A stretch of 64,000 nucleotides of DNA from an uncultured Chloroflexales bacterium (GTDB taxonomy: Bacteria; Chloroflexota; Chloroflexia; Chloroflexales; Chloroflexaceae), in the NCBI GenBank assembly GCA_937902315.1, contig CALGUG010000052.1, forward strand, positions 27,885-91,884. The letters are read 5' to 3'. Position 1 is the stretch's first letter. Each line of letters opens with the position of its first letter. The notes under the pieces were generated by a model. That model made no database searches. It saw only the letters and a program-made list of their open reading frames with translations, and had not been told where the DNA came from. Made by a program: the position numbers and the translations under genes. This document shows, piece after piece, positions 17,871 to 25,873 of the stretch.

Positions 17871-19736
17871 CTACTTGTTCGCCTTCGCGGCGGCTTCCAT
17901 AAGTTGCTGAATGCGTGGCACCATCTCGGAAGGATTGGGGTGCAGGCCCTCCAAGAGCAGGGCGCTATCGTACAACTGCTCGATCATCAGCGGCAACAAG
18001 GGGCTATCGGGCTGCTCTTTGGCCATCTGAGCCAGCGACACAATCAGCGGATTGACGCGGCTGAGTTCGAGCAAGCGCTTGGGTGTGCCGGTCTCGCGGC
18101 CCAACATGCGCTGGATGCGCTCCATCTCGCGGCCCGGGGTATCGTCGGGAGCAGCCAGACGAACCGGATTGCCGCGCAGAATCTTGCTGCCGCGCACATC
18201 GGTGACACGCTCGCCGAGCTGTTCGCGCACCTTGCTAATCAGACCCTCTAAGGCTTCGTCGCTCAAGGCGTCTTCGGGCAGATCGTCGGCCTCGCCGGGC
18301 AGTTGCAGGTCGGCATCGTCGATGTTCTTGAACTTCTTGCCGTTGAACTCGTTCAGGCCGTTCAGCATAAAGTTGTCCATCAGATCGACGAACAACAGAA
18401 CCTCTAGGCCGCGCGAGGTTAGCGCCTCGAGGTGCGGGCTGCGTCGAGCGGTCGCAAGGTCGTTGCTGATCAGATAGTAGATCTCGTTTTGGCCCTCGAC
18501 CATGCGCTCGCAGTATTCGTTGAGCGAAACCAGCTTGTCGTCTTCGGCTTTGGTGCTGTGGAAGCGGAGCAGTTTGGTCAGCTCTTCGCGGTCGCTGAAT
18601 TCGGTCGCGATGCCTTCCTTGATGAAGGGGCCAAACTCCTTCCAGAAGGTGGCGTACTTCTCGGCATCTTTCTCGGCCAAGTCGCGCAGCTCTTTGTGCA
18701 GACGGCCCGTCAAGGTCTTCTTGATGCGCTGCGATACGGCGCTGCCCTGCACCGTCTCGCGCGAGACGCTGAGCGGCAGGTCTTCGCTATCGACGACGCC
18801 TTCAATAAAGCGGAAGTAGTTCGGTAAAAGATCTTTGGTTTCTTCTTGAATCAGAATCTTGCGGCTGTAGAGTTTGATCTTGCCCTCGATGTGCTGCTGC
18901 ATCAAGCCGCGTTCGCGCTTGGAAGGAATGAACAAAATCGCATGCAGATCGATGGGGGCATCAGTTGAAAGGTGTAAGGTATGAATCGGTGCTTCAAAAT
19001 CAAAGGTTAGTTGTTTATAGAATGCTTCGTACTCTTCAGGCTTGACATCGCGGGGAGCTTTGCGCCAGAGCGCGCTATCTTTGCTAACAACGTTTTCGCC
19101 GACATAGACCGGGAAGGAGACGAATTCGCTATGCTTGCGAATGATCTGCTCTAGGCGCCAAGGCTTGGCAAACTCAAGCGCATCGTCTTTGAGGTGCAGC
19201 GTAATGGTTGTGCCGCGATCGGCTTTTTCGGCTGGGCCGACCACAAAGTCGTTGCCACCTGTCGACTCCCACATGGCGGCTTCGGCATCGGGGCGATACG
19301 AACGGCTGACCACCGTCACACGGTCGGCTACCATAAAGGCGGCATAGAAACCGACACCGAACTGGCCGATGATATTGCCACGCTGGCCCGCTTCAAGCTT
19401 CTGCAACAGAGCGCGCGCACCCGATTGTGCAATTGTACCAAGGTTCTCGATCATCTCTTCGCGGGTCATACCGATACCCGTATCGCTGATGGTGATCGTC
19501 TTGGCCTCTTCGTTGGTGCTGATGCGCACCGACAATTCCGCATTCGGATCGAGCACATTCTGGTTGGTCAGCATTTCGAATTGCACACGATGCAGCGCAT
19601 CGGAAGCATTCGAGATCAATTCGCGCAAGAAGATCTCACGATCGGTGTAGAGCGAGTGAGCTAAGATACGCAGAACCTGCTGAACTTCTGCTTTAAACTG
19701 CATGGTTGCTGTTTCAGAAGCATGCTCAGTTGTCAT
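17871..19736 (-). CDS. htpG: Molecular chaperone HtpG (bacterial Hsp90)
   Basis: This 621-residue protein equals the E. coli length (624). The GHKL ATPase motifs are present: ELISNASDAL (metal-binding Asn), ISDTGIGMT (nucleotide-binding Asp and Gly), and IGQFGVGFYAAFMVADRV (lid/G2 box). The middle domain includes SVSRETVQGSAVSQRIKK, with the catalytic-loop Arg. The C-terminal dimerisation domain ends without the eukaryotic MEEVD tail, as expected. It is a cytosolic ATP-dependent folding chaperone. GGAGAAA precedes the ATG. It is monocistronic, with its own terminator; no CIRCE element was seen ahead of it, unlike groESL. Confidence 0.97.
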   Translation of the reverse strand: MTTEHASETATMQFKAEVQQVLRILAHSLYTDREIFLRELISNASDALHRVQFEMLTNQNVLDPNAELSVRISTNEEAKTITISDTGIGMTREEMIENLGTIAQSGARALLQKLEAGQRGNIIGQFGVGFYAAFMVADRVTVVSRSYRPDAEAAMWESTGGNDFVVGPAEKADRGTTITLHLKDDALEFAKPWRLEQIIRKHSEFVSFPVYVGENVVSKDSALWRKAPRDVKPEEYEAFYKQLTFDFEAPIHTLHLSTDAPIDLHAILFIPSKRERGLMQQHIEGKIKLYSRKILIQEETKDLLPNYFRFIEGVVDSEDLPLSVSRETVQGSAVSQRIKKTLTGRLHKELRDLAEKDAEKYATFWKEFGPFIKEGIATEFSDREELTKLLRFHSTKAEDDKLVSLNEYCERMVEGQNEIYYLISNDLATARRSPHLEALTSRGLEVLLFVDLMDNFMLNGLNEFNGKKFKNIDDADLQLPGEADDLPEDALSDEALEGLISKVREQLGERVTDVRGSKILRGNPVRLAAPDDTPGREMERIQRMLGRETGTPKRLLELSRVNPLIVSLAQMAKEQPDSPLLPLMIEQLYDSALLLEGLHPNPSEMVPRIQQLMEAAAKANK

Positions 19737-20563
19737 AGATATTTCTCCATTCCTGCGAGAGGTCTTACTCTGTGCTACACATAGCTCATCAGCCTTTGTA
19801 GATGCATCAGCGCTCTTGCTCGCAACGGCACAAGCAGTGCTCAGATTGTGGCATTGTGCAGCGAGAAAGAGTGGAGCTGTGTACGCCTCTCTTTGTATTG
19901 TAGATACTCAGAAGAACTCTTCTATGATATAACAAAAGCTGATAGTAAGAGCAATAGTTTTGTGTTAGAGATCTCTTTAAAAATGTGCCGCTCCTTCGCT
20001 ATCGTGTGCTGCTTGGCTCGACTTTATGTGCGTTTGGGCCTGGCTTGGCCTTGCTTTTCTCTTCATTTTGTTGCGGAGCGGTCTTTCTCCCCCAAAGAGT
20101 GCTCTGGCGCGTCCGCCTACGGCTATCAGCTCGGCCGTCCATCAAGCCAGGGGCTAGCTTGCTGCCTGCCCTCTTTGTGCTAACACCAAACCCGATTACT
20201 TCTTTTTGGCCTTCGGCAGAGTGACATCTTTGCACGGCTTGTTGTTCTTTCTCGTTGTGGAAACGTAAGTCTAGAAGACGGATTCGCTATAAGAACGCCA
20301 AGGCTGTTCGTTCCTTATGGCCTCTTTTTGCCCTTGACTCTTTAGGGTTAGCCGCATTTACTGCATTCTAGAGGCCTAATTCGCCGATTCAAGAGCTTGC
20401 TGTGTATTGTTTACAGTAGCTTGTACATTTTATCCAAACAGAGATAAATACAATATATGCCAACTAACCATAGTATCTTGCTCTACAAATCTGTATCATA
20501 CGAGCTAGATACTTTTCCAAGTTTCGACCAATTCTAAACTTATAGAATGAGCCCGGATGCTCA
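19737..20563. repeat. Long gap with family A and B copies
   Basis: About 830 bp upstream of htpG on one side and amtB on the other. It includes the htpG upstream region, a family A copy (core 20108-20125), then family B-like AACACCAAACCCGATTAC and TTTTTGGCCTTCGGCAGAGTG (20183-20222), then AT-rich DNA (20400-20560). No gene was recognised. Confidence 0.55.
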
Positions 20564-20590
20564 AAAGCTGACACCAAGCGTGTCGGCTTT
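20564..20590 (+). terminator. Terminator-like hairpin upstream of amtB
   Basis: AAAGCTGACAC (20564-20574) pairs with GTGTCGGCTTT (20580-20590), one G-T wobble, loop CAAGC. It lies about 175 bases before amtB with no gene ahead of it on the plus strand, so it could end a small transcript or act in the amtB leader. Confidence 0.4.
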
Positions 20591-20763
20591 CTTGTCGTAA
20601 GGGGTGCCAAGTGAGACGCTAGTGGCATCGACTATTACTCACTATTGCTCAAAACCGATCGATCAAGCGCAGCACCTCGCTAATAAGTTAGAAATCTCGG
20701 TCGCAACCTGGAACGATCTTAGTGTTTACAATTTTGGGGTCGCAAAGAGGGAAGGGTCTTCAG

Positions 20764-21996
20764 ATGGAAATTAGCGCCGCAGATACCGCTTGGGTACTCA
20801 CTTCAGCCGCCTTGGTTATGTTGATGACGCCGGGTCTGGCAATCTTCTACGGTGGTATGGTTCGTGGGAAGAATGTGCTCTCGACCATTATGCACAGCTT
20901 CTTTATCTTGGCGTTGATCAGCGTCGAGTGGGTGTTGATCGGCTATACGCTGGCTTTCGGCCCCGACGCTGGTGGCTTGGGTATTATCGGTACGCTTGAC
21001 TGGGTCGGCCTGAACGGCGTCGGTCAAGAGCCGAGCAGCGACTACGCTACCACCGTTCCGCACTTGGCATTCGTCGCCTTCCAGATGATGTTTGCCGTTA
21101 TTACTCCTGCACTTATTTCGGGTGCTTTTGCTGAGCGCAAACGCTTCAAAGCATTCGTGATCTTCTCCTTGCTGTGGTCGATCTTGGTCTACTCGCCAGT
21201 CGCCCACTGGGTCTGGAGCGCCAATGGCTGGATCTTCAACCTGGGCGCACTCGACTTCGCAGGTGGTACGGTTATCCACATCACCTCGGGTGTCTCGGCT
21301 CTGGTTTGTGCGTTGGTTCTGGGCAAGCGTATCGGTTATGGCCGCGAGCCAATGCAGCCCCACAACGCTACTTTGACCGTGATCGGTACCGCTCTGCTTT
21401 GGTTCGGTTGGTTCGGCTTCAACGCTGGTAGCGCTTTGGGCGCCAACGGTCTGGCCGCTAACGCTTTCGTAACCACCAACGTCGCCGCTGCAATGGCCGC
21501 CCTGACCTGGCTGACCGCGAGCTGGATGCGACACAAGCAGCCCAGCGTGATGGGCGCCGCTTGTGGAGCCGTCGCCGGTCTGGTCGGTATCACCCCCGCC
21601 GCTGGCTTCGTCACCCCGATGGCTTCGATCATCATCGGCTTCTTGGCTGGTCTGGGCTGTTTCTTCGCAGTTGAGTATGTGGTTCGCGGCCGCGTCGACG
21701 ACTCGCTGGATGTGTTCGGCGTCCACGGCGTCGGCGGTATGATCGGCGCTCTGGCTACCGGTGTCTTCGCTACCACGTCGGTCAACCCGGATGGTGCCGA
21801 TGGCCTGCTCTATGGCAACCCCGCTCTGCTGGGTATCCAAGCCATCGCCGTTGTGGTCGCCGCTGGCTACGCCGCAATCGTCACCTTCGTCATCCTGAAA
21901 GCTATCGACGCCACCATCGGTCTGCGCGTCTCGGTTGACGAGGAGGAGAAAGGTCTGGACGCTACGCAGCACGGCGAGGTCGCTTACCAACCCTAA
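20764..21996 (+). CDS. amtB: Ammonium transporter, Amt family
   Basis: A 410-residue, 11-helix membrane protein. Hallmarks are GLAIFYGGMVRGKN in helix 1, the twin pore histidines in DFAGGTVIHITSG and DVFGVHGVGGMIGA, ALLWFGWFGFNAGS, and a C-terminal cytosolic tail (KGLDATQHGEVAY) of the type contacted by PII proteins. It moves ammonium/ammonia across the cytoplasmic membrane. The start at 20764 is chosen over the GTG at 20722 because GGGAAGGG lies upstream and the first helix starts at once; there is no E. coli-like signal peptide. No glnK follows. Instead, three near-identical one-helix microproteins lie downstream on the same strand. Confidence 0.96.
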   Translation: MEISAADTAWVLTSAALVMLMTPGLAIFYGGMVRGKNVLSTIMHSFFILALISVEWVLIGYTLAFGPDAGGLGIIGTLDWVGLNGVGQEPSSDYATTVPHLAFVAFQMMFAVITPALISGAFAERKRFKAFVIFSLLWSILVYSPVAHWVWSANGWIFNLGALDFAGGTVIHITSGVSALVCALVLGKRIGYGREPMQPHNATLTVIGTALLWFGWFGFNAGSALGANGLAANAFVTTNVAAAMAALTWLTASWMRHKQPSVMGAACGAVAGLVGITPAAGFVTPMASIIIGFLAGLGCFFAVEYVVRGRVDDSLDVFGVHGVGGMIGALATGVFATTSVNPDGADGLLYGNPALLGIQAIAVVVAAGYAAIVTFVILKAIDATIGLRVSVDEEEKGLDATQHGEVAYQP

Positions 21997-22015
21997 GCAC
22001 GTAGTACCTAATCCA

Positions 22016-22046
22016 CTTGGAGGTGAGAGCGCCTCTCACCTCCAAG
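22016..22046 (+). promoter_or_regulatory. Long hairpin between amtB and the microprotein genes
   Basis: A perfect 14-bp stem (22016-22029 with 22033-22046) with a 3-base loop lies 20 bases after the amtB stop and about 58 bases before the first microprotein ATG. No U tract follows, so it may be a leaky terminator or an RNA-processing/stability element separating amtB from the small genes. Confidence 0.55.
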
Positions 22047-22103
22047 CCGAAACAAACACTTATAGACATTCGCCATAACTGAAACATATTAGGAGCAAGA
22101 ACA

Positions 22104-22217
22104 ATGTTGATCCTCGGAGCTGTACTCTTCATCGCTTTAGTCGCTTGCTGGTTCGCTTTGCCTGTTGGTAGCGAAAGCCCTAGCACAAGCACGAGCACCG
22201 AAAAGGTCAAAGCATAG
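22104..22217 (+). CDS. AmtB-linked one-helix microprotein, copy 1 (37 aa)
   Basis: A 37-residue ORF starts 8 bases after AGGAG. The first 22 residues are a hydrophobic helix beginning MLILGAVLFIALVACWFA and ending LPVG; a short Ser/Thr-rich linker and a charged end EKVKA follow. The pattern predicts a single-pass membrane peptide with a Cys-Trp pair in the membrane and a short hydrophilic tail. I do not recognise the family. It is the first of three tandem paralogues right after amtB, the best evidence that it is real: copies 1 and 2 share 72 identical bases but differ in the linker while both keep the same ends. A helper or regulator of the transporter is inference. Confidence 0.8.
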   Translation: MLILGAVLFIALVACWFALPVGSESPSTSTSTEKVKA

Positions 22218-22272
22218 TAAGCCGTTTCGCATTAGCATTCAATCTTTGTAATACATATCAGGAGCAAGAACA

Positions 22273-22383
22273 ATGTTGATCCTCGGAGCTGTACTCTTCA
22301 TCGCTTTAGTCGCTTGCTGGTTCGCTTTGCCGGTTGGTGCTGAGACATCGAGCGCAAGCCAAAAAGAAGAGGTCAAAGCCTAA
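22273..22383 (+). CDS. AmtB-linked one-helix microprotein, copy 2 (36 aa)
   Basis: A 36-residue paralogue of the preceding ORF with the same ribosome-binding site (AGGAG). Residues 1-22 are identical to copy 1. The linker differs (AETSSASQK) and the end EEVKA is conserved. Bases 22260-22331 are identical to 22091-22162 (offset 169), so duplication is recent or the DNA is kept alike by conversion. Role unknown; predicted single-pass membrane peptide. Confidence 0.8.
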   Translation: MLILGAVLFIALVACWFALPVGAETSSASQKEEVKA

Positions 22384-22472
22384 ACAACAACTTCGCTTCT
22401 CGTGCTTTTGATCGTTAGAGCTTTCAACCCAAACAAATCGGCCCTAGGCGGTGCATACCTGGAGGAAAAACA

Positions 22473-22601
22473 ATGATCGTTATCGGTATCATCCTCTTTA
22501 TCGCTCTGTTGGCTTGTTGGTTCGCTCTTCCGGTCGGTAGTGAAGCATCGACATCGTCATCTCCAACAACCTCTAGTTCAAGGGAGGAAGTAAAAGTCTA
22601 G
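22473..22601 (+). CDS. AmtB-linked one-helix microprotein, copy 3 (42 aa)
   Basis: A 42-residue paralogue behind GGAGG. The helix is MIVIGIILFIALLACWFA then LPVG; it differs from copies 1 and 2 by conservative changes only (Leu/Ile/Val), and its codons also differ. This shows selection on the protein and not just a DNA repeat. The linker is longer and Ser/Thr-rich, and the end is REEVKV. It is the last gene before a strong terminator, so the set behaves as the 3' part of an amtB transcript unit. Confidence 0.8.
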   Translation: MIVIGIILFIALLACWFALPVGSEASTSSSPTTSSSREEVKV

Positions 22602-22619
22602 TGAGTTATCATCATCACG

Positions 22620-22659
22620 AAACGTGGCTTGTCTGCTAACGAAGCAACAAGCCACGTTT
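22620..22659 (+). terminator. Terminator of the amtB-microprotein cluster
   Basis: A perfect 13-bp stem (22620-22632 with 22647-22659), 14-base loop, followed by GTTATTTC, 18 bases past the third microprotein stop. Confidence 0.8.
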
Positions 22660-22996
22660 GTTATTTCACCACACTATCAGCCTCATAGTTCATACCCGGG
22701 CGGAAAGGTCTCTTCCATCCATTCGTTGCTTAGCGCGTCCGCCTACGGCTACCAAGTTCCCGCCCTCCCACACGGCAGAATCTCTTCGCTGCTTGCAGCG
22801 AATAGCTTCGTAGCTCACTGCTTTGCTCAATCTCAAACAATCAAAAACTTGCGCTCTTGAAATGCAGAAAACAGAAGCGAGGAAAGAGTTGTGTGAAATT
22901 TCGCGCGACAGCGCGAAATTTCACACAACAAAATAGTAAAGCTCCACTTTGCCGAAGACCAAATAAAACCTAATCAATCGGATTTGCTATCACAAG
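22660..22996. repeat. Gap with family A, palindrome C and family B pieces
   Basis: Contains a family A copy (core 22735-22752), then a palindrome with perfect 18-bp arms TTGTGTGAAATTTCGCGC (22889-22906 with 22911-22928, loop GACA), then family B-like CACTTTGCCGAAGACCAAAT and CAATCGGATTTG (22948-22986). The palindrome appears to be inserted inside a family B element. No gene. Confidence 0.65.
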
Positions 22997-24130
22997 CTAT
23001 TCTTCACTGTTTAGCCCTAAGTGCTCGCGATAAAAAGCCGTGATACGCTCGAGATACAGTTGGTTGGCCGCCCCTTGGAAGGAGTGCGGCTGGCCTTCAT
23101 ACTCAAAATATTCGACCTGCTTGCCCGCCGCTTGTAAGCCAGCCAACAGATCGCCCGGCCATTTATAGGGCACTACCTCATCGGCGCTGCCCCAATGGAT
23201 CTGCACCGGTGCTTCGACGTATTCGAGGTAGTTCAGAGGCGAGAGCCGCGCATACAGATCGGGTGCTTGCTCGGGCCTAACCGGAAACTCCAGCTCGAGC
23301 AGATCGATCACGCCAGTGCGCCAGCCGTTGGGGTTGGGCCTGCGCGCTCGGCTGGCGCGGAACTCATAGTCTTCTTCGATTGTCAGCGAGGCCGGAGCGT
23401 AGATCACGGCCGCACCGATCTGATCGCTGATCGCCATCACTTTGGCAGCGACTGCGCCGCCGTTGCTATGGCCCCACAGCGCGATCTTGCCTTCGCGCGC
23501 ATAGGGCAGCTGCGGCACCAGTGCGATCAAGTTGAGCGTATCGATCACATGCCCGGCCCGAAAGACATTGACGGCATCGTCTGAGCCAGCGTGCGAGCGA
23601 AAATCGGGCGCAAGAGTCAGAAAGCCGCGCTCGGCTAAATAGTCGGCCGCCCGTTTGGTGCCGTTGCTCGGTTGGTACTGATCGAGCGGATAGTAGCCGT
23701 GAGCTAGCACCACCACTGGGAACGGGCCGTCGCCGATCGGGCGATTCATATAGCCTGTGATGCGCAATCCATCGCTTTGGTAGGCGAAAAGATGGCTGGT
23801 ATAACTGCCCGACGAGCCAAGATCTTGAAAGATCTCGATCGTACCCTCGCCATAGCTGCGCGCCCGCATACCTTCGATGGTGTACTGCTCGTATTCGGCG
23901 AAGGGGTCGGGTGTGGGCGTCGCTGGAAGCGGGGTCGGAGTGGCGGGAATGGGAGTGGCTGTTGCTGGAAGGGGCGTTTCGGTCGGCGGAACGGAGGTGG
24001 CGCTTGCAGGCGCTTGGGTTTGGGTTGGGGGAGCTTGCTCTGCAACGGTCTCCGGTGTTGTTGGGCTTGTGGCTGTGCTGCTACAAGCGATCAACAGAAA
24101 CACTGCCAAAACAAGAGAAACTGCTCGCAT
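22997..24130 (-). CDS. Lipoprotein alpha/beta hydrolase (prolyl-oligopeptidase/dienelactone hydrolase-like)
   Basis: A 377-residue exported protein. A lipobox (LLIAC, Cys16) follows a short hydrophobic stretch, so it should be lipid-anchored outside the cytoplasmic membrane. Residues about 20-80 form a Pro/Thr-rich spacer of near repeats (PLPATATPIPATPTP). The hydrolase domain has the nucleophile elbow GHSNGG (Ser222), an Asp in WGSADEVVPYKW and His in EGQPHSFQG, completing the triad, and an oxyanion-region HGYYPLDQYQ. This is the arrangement of secreted S9-like peptidases or esterases; the substrate cannot be told. It is a single gene. Confidence 0.88.
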   Translation of the reverse strand: MRAVSLVLAVFLLIACSSTATSPTTPETVAEQAPPTQTQAPASATSVPPTETPLPATATPIPATPTPLPATPTPDPFAEYEQYTIEGMRARSYGEGTIEIFQDLGSSGSYTSHLFAYQSDGLRITGYMNRPIGDGPFPVVVLAHGYYPLDQYQPSNGTKRAADYLAERGFLTLAPDFRSHAGSDDAVNVFRAGHVIDTLNLIALVPQLPYAREGKIALWGHSNGGAVAAKVMAISDQIGAAVIYAPASLTIEEDYEFRASRARRPNPNGWRTGVIDLLELEFPVRPEQAPDLYARLSPLNYLEYVEAPVQIHWGSADEVVPYKWPGDLLAGLQAAGKQVEYFEYEGQPHSFQGAANQLYLERITAFYREHLGLNSEE

Positions 24131-24216
24131 AGCCTATTCCTATCGATCAAAAAATCTGTTGGTCGATAGACTCATGCTTAACCTAATAAGCCTGCGCGTC
24201 AAGGGCAAAAACGCAC

Positions 24217-24321
24217 CATACCAAATCTGCTCTACCGACTTGCGCTCTTGTAATGCAGAAAAATAGTCAAGTTCCACTCTGCCGAAGGCCAAATAGAAAG
24301 CAACCAACCAGATTTGGTATG
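24217..24321. repeat. Family B repeat, MITE-like element with 13-bp inverted ends
   Basis: CATACCAAATCTG (24217-24229) is mirrored exactly by CAGATTTGGTATG (24309-24321). Inside lie TTGCGCTCTTGTAATGCAGAAAAA and CTCTGCCGAAGGCCAAATAG (the first split at TTGCGCTCTTG). The element is 105 bp with no coding capacity. The same internal words recur in the copy at 39265 in opposite orientation. Confidence 0.7.
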
Positions 24322-25039
24322 AACCTAATTCAATGCGCATGGCAACGGAAAGCAGCGATTAAACCTGCTTGCTGCTTGCAGCAGGCAGGTTGCAGCGATT
24401 GCAACGCCTTGCAGCGATTGCACAAGGTTAGAGCTTAGGATGTTTTGGATTAGGGCACTTTGTGTGTTTAGTGTGCCTCAACAGCTTGTTAAGTACACGA
24501 GCGAAGGTTTGGTTTTAGAGGGTTGTGCTGACTTGAAGGCTGGTAAGGTGTTGGTTTAGGAGAGCGGCCCTCTCACATAAGGTCGCAGCGATTGTAACGA
24601 GAGAAAAGGGGAGCCTTGTCGTATTCCACGCCTTGCACCCTTCTCCCGCAATGCGAGAGCTATGCATTAGCCAAAAGTCGTGTCGGCAGCAAAAGGTGAT
24701 ATTTCGCATACCATCGCGGGAGTATCCTTGAGAGCACAGAACTCAGAGAGCTTGTACGATTTCGCGTAGCGAAATCGCATACAACATCACCATTCACCCC
24801 CCTCGCCCGCAGTGGGGGAGAGGGGGCCGGGGGTGAGGGCAGATAACGCTGACCGTATGTCGATTTGTGGCTAATGTACAGCATTGCGGGAGAAGGGCCG
24901 GGGATGAGGGCTGTCTAGCCGATTTGGTAGCCGTAGGCGGACGCGCTAGGGAACGAATGGAAGCTAGAGCTTTCGACGCCAGTGCGATATAACCTACGAG
25001 TTCGTTAATGACAGAGAATAGCGTGTGGATGTGGTCGCT
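24322..25039. repeat. Repeat mosaic between lipoprotein and PH-domain genes
   Basis: Gene-free. Contains an inverted CTGCTTGCTGCTTGCAGCAG stretch with repeated GCAGCGATTG words (24350-24425), a palindrome C relative (24752-24784, TTGTACGATTTCGC with a 2-base asymmetric arm), two family D blocks (CCTCGCCCGCAGTGGGGGAG at about 24800 and TGCGGGAGAAGGGCCGGGG at about 24886), and a reverse family A copy (core 24927-24944). Confidence 0.6.
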
Positions 25040-25756
25040 TTAGAGCCGGCTCAACAGCTCGCGCTTTTTGGCGTTAAATTCTTCGGGAGTGATCAGGTTC
25101 TGAGCGCGCAATTGCAACAAAGTATGCAGCGCCTCGCTCACACCTTGGTCGTCGCGGCTGAAGATCGGGGCAGGCTCGGCTGGTCGTTGACGCTCGCGCA
25201 TGCGGTCGTTGGCCTCAAACTTGGCCTCTTGCAGGGCGCGCTTAAAGTCGAGCGGATCGAGCACATACCGCAGAGCATGCCCGGATTGATCGCCCGAGGT
25301 CAAAATAACCAGATCGCCGAAGTTGAGCATTTGGCCCAGCCACGACTGTTCGAGCTGGATATCGTTGATGCGATGCAGCGATGAATCGTAGGAGCGCTTG
25401 TTGATTAAGCCTGAGATCGACAGCAGACGGCGCTCGGTGATTATATACGAGGTGACGGTCCAACGTAAGTAGTCGAGCACAATCAGAACCAGCACCAAGC
25501 CCATCAACAACAGGCAGCCGATCTGGACATAGCTTACAAAGTTCACCCACAGATCGCCCACGAGCAGCGGTTCTAACCAACTTTGACTACGTAAAAAACT
25601 TGTGAGGGCGTCCGATTGCACCCCGAACATAATGATCGCCAACAACAACAGCGCAATTACCCGCTTCAAGACATCGAAGCAAACTACAATACCGTGTTGA
25701 CGACCATAAACCAGCACATCTTCATCAGCAGTCAAAAGTTTATCAATGTAGGCCAT
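25040..25756 (-). CDS. Membrane protein with bacterial PH domain and C-terminal SHOCT domain
   Basis: A 238-residue protein. Two hydrophobic helices (around residues 25-45, IALLLLAIIMFG, and 70-90, CLLLMGLVLVLIVLDY) precede a bacterial PH-like domain with VTSYIITERRLLSISGLINK and LDPLDFKRALQEA, the signature of the bPH2/YdbS group. The C-terminal 35 residues (LHTLLQLRAQNLITPEEFN) form a SHOCT helix pair, usually an oligomerisation or targeting tag. Cell role unknown. The start at 25756 is preferred to the upstream in-frame start at 25816 because the conserved AYIDKLLTADEDVL begins here. It is adjacent to a pseudokinase gene on the same strand (117 bp). Confidence 0.8.
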   Translation of the reverse strand: MAYIDKLLTADEDVLVYGRQHGIVVCFDVLKRVIALLLLAIIMFGVQSDALTSFLRSQSWLEPLLVGDLWVNFVSYVQIGCLLLMGLVLVLIVLDYLRWTVTSYIITERRLLSISGLINKRSYDSSLHRINDIQLEQSWLGQMLNFGDLVILTSGDQSGHALRYVLDPLDFKRALQEAKFEANDRMRERQRPAEPAPIFSRDDQGVSEALHTLLQLRAQNLITPEEFNAKKRELLSRL

Positions 25757-25873
25757 ACCAGATTCTCGTTGGGCTAGGGCGTATGCGTCGAGAGAGCGCG
25801 GGAGGAGAGCACACACAAACGATTCCTATATGCGAGTGTACCAAGGCTTGCAAGCCGCGTCAAATTCTTTCGT

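Noticed and set aside
20803..21990. 395-codon minus-strand frame
   Set aside because: Shadow of amtB; very acidic low-complexity product typical of an antisense GC-rich frame.
22890..22930. Palindrome as a simple terminator
   Set aside because: It is far from any stop codon (about 300 bp), lacks a U tract and recurs as a repeat elsewhere.
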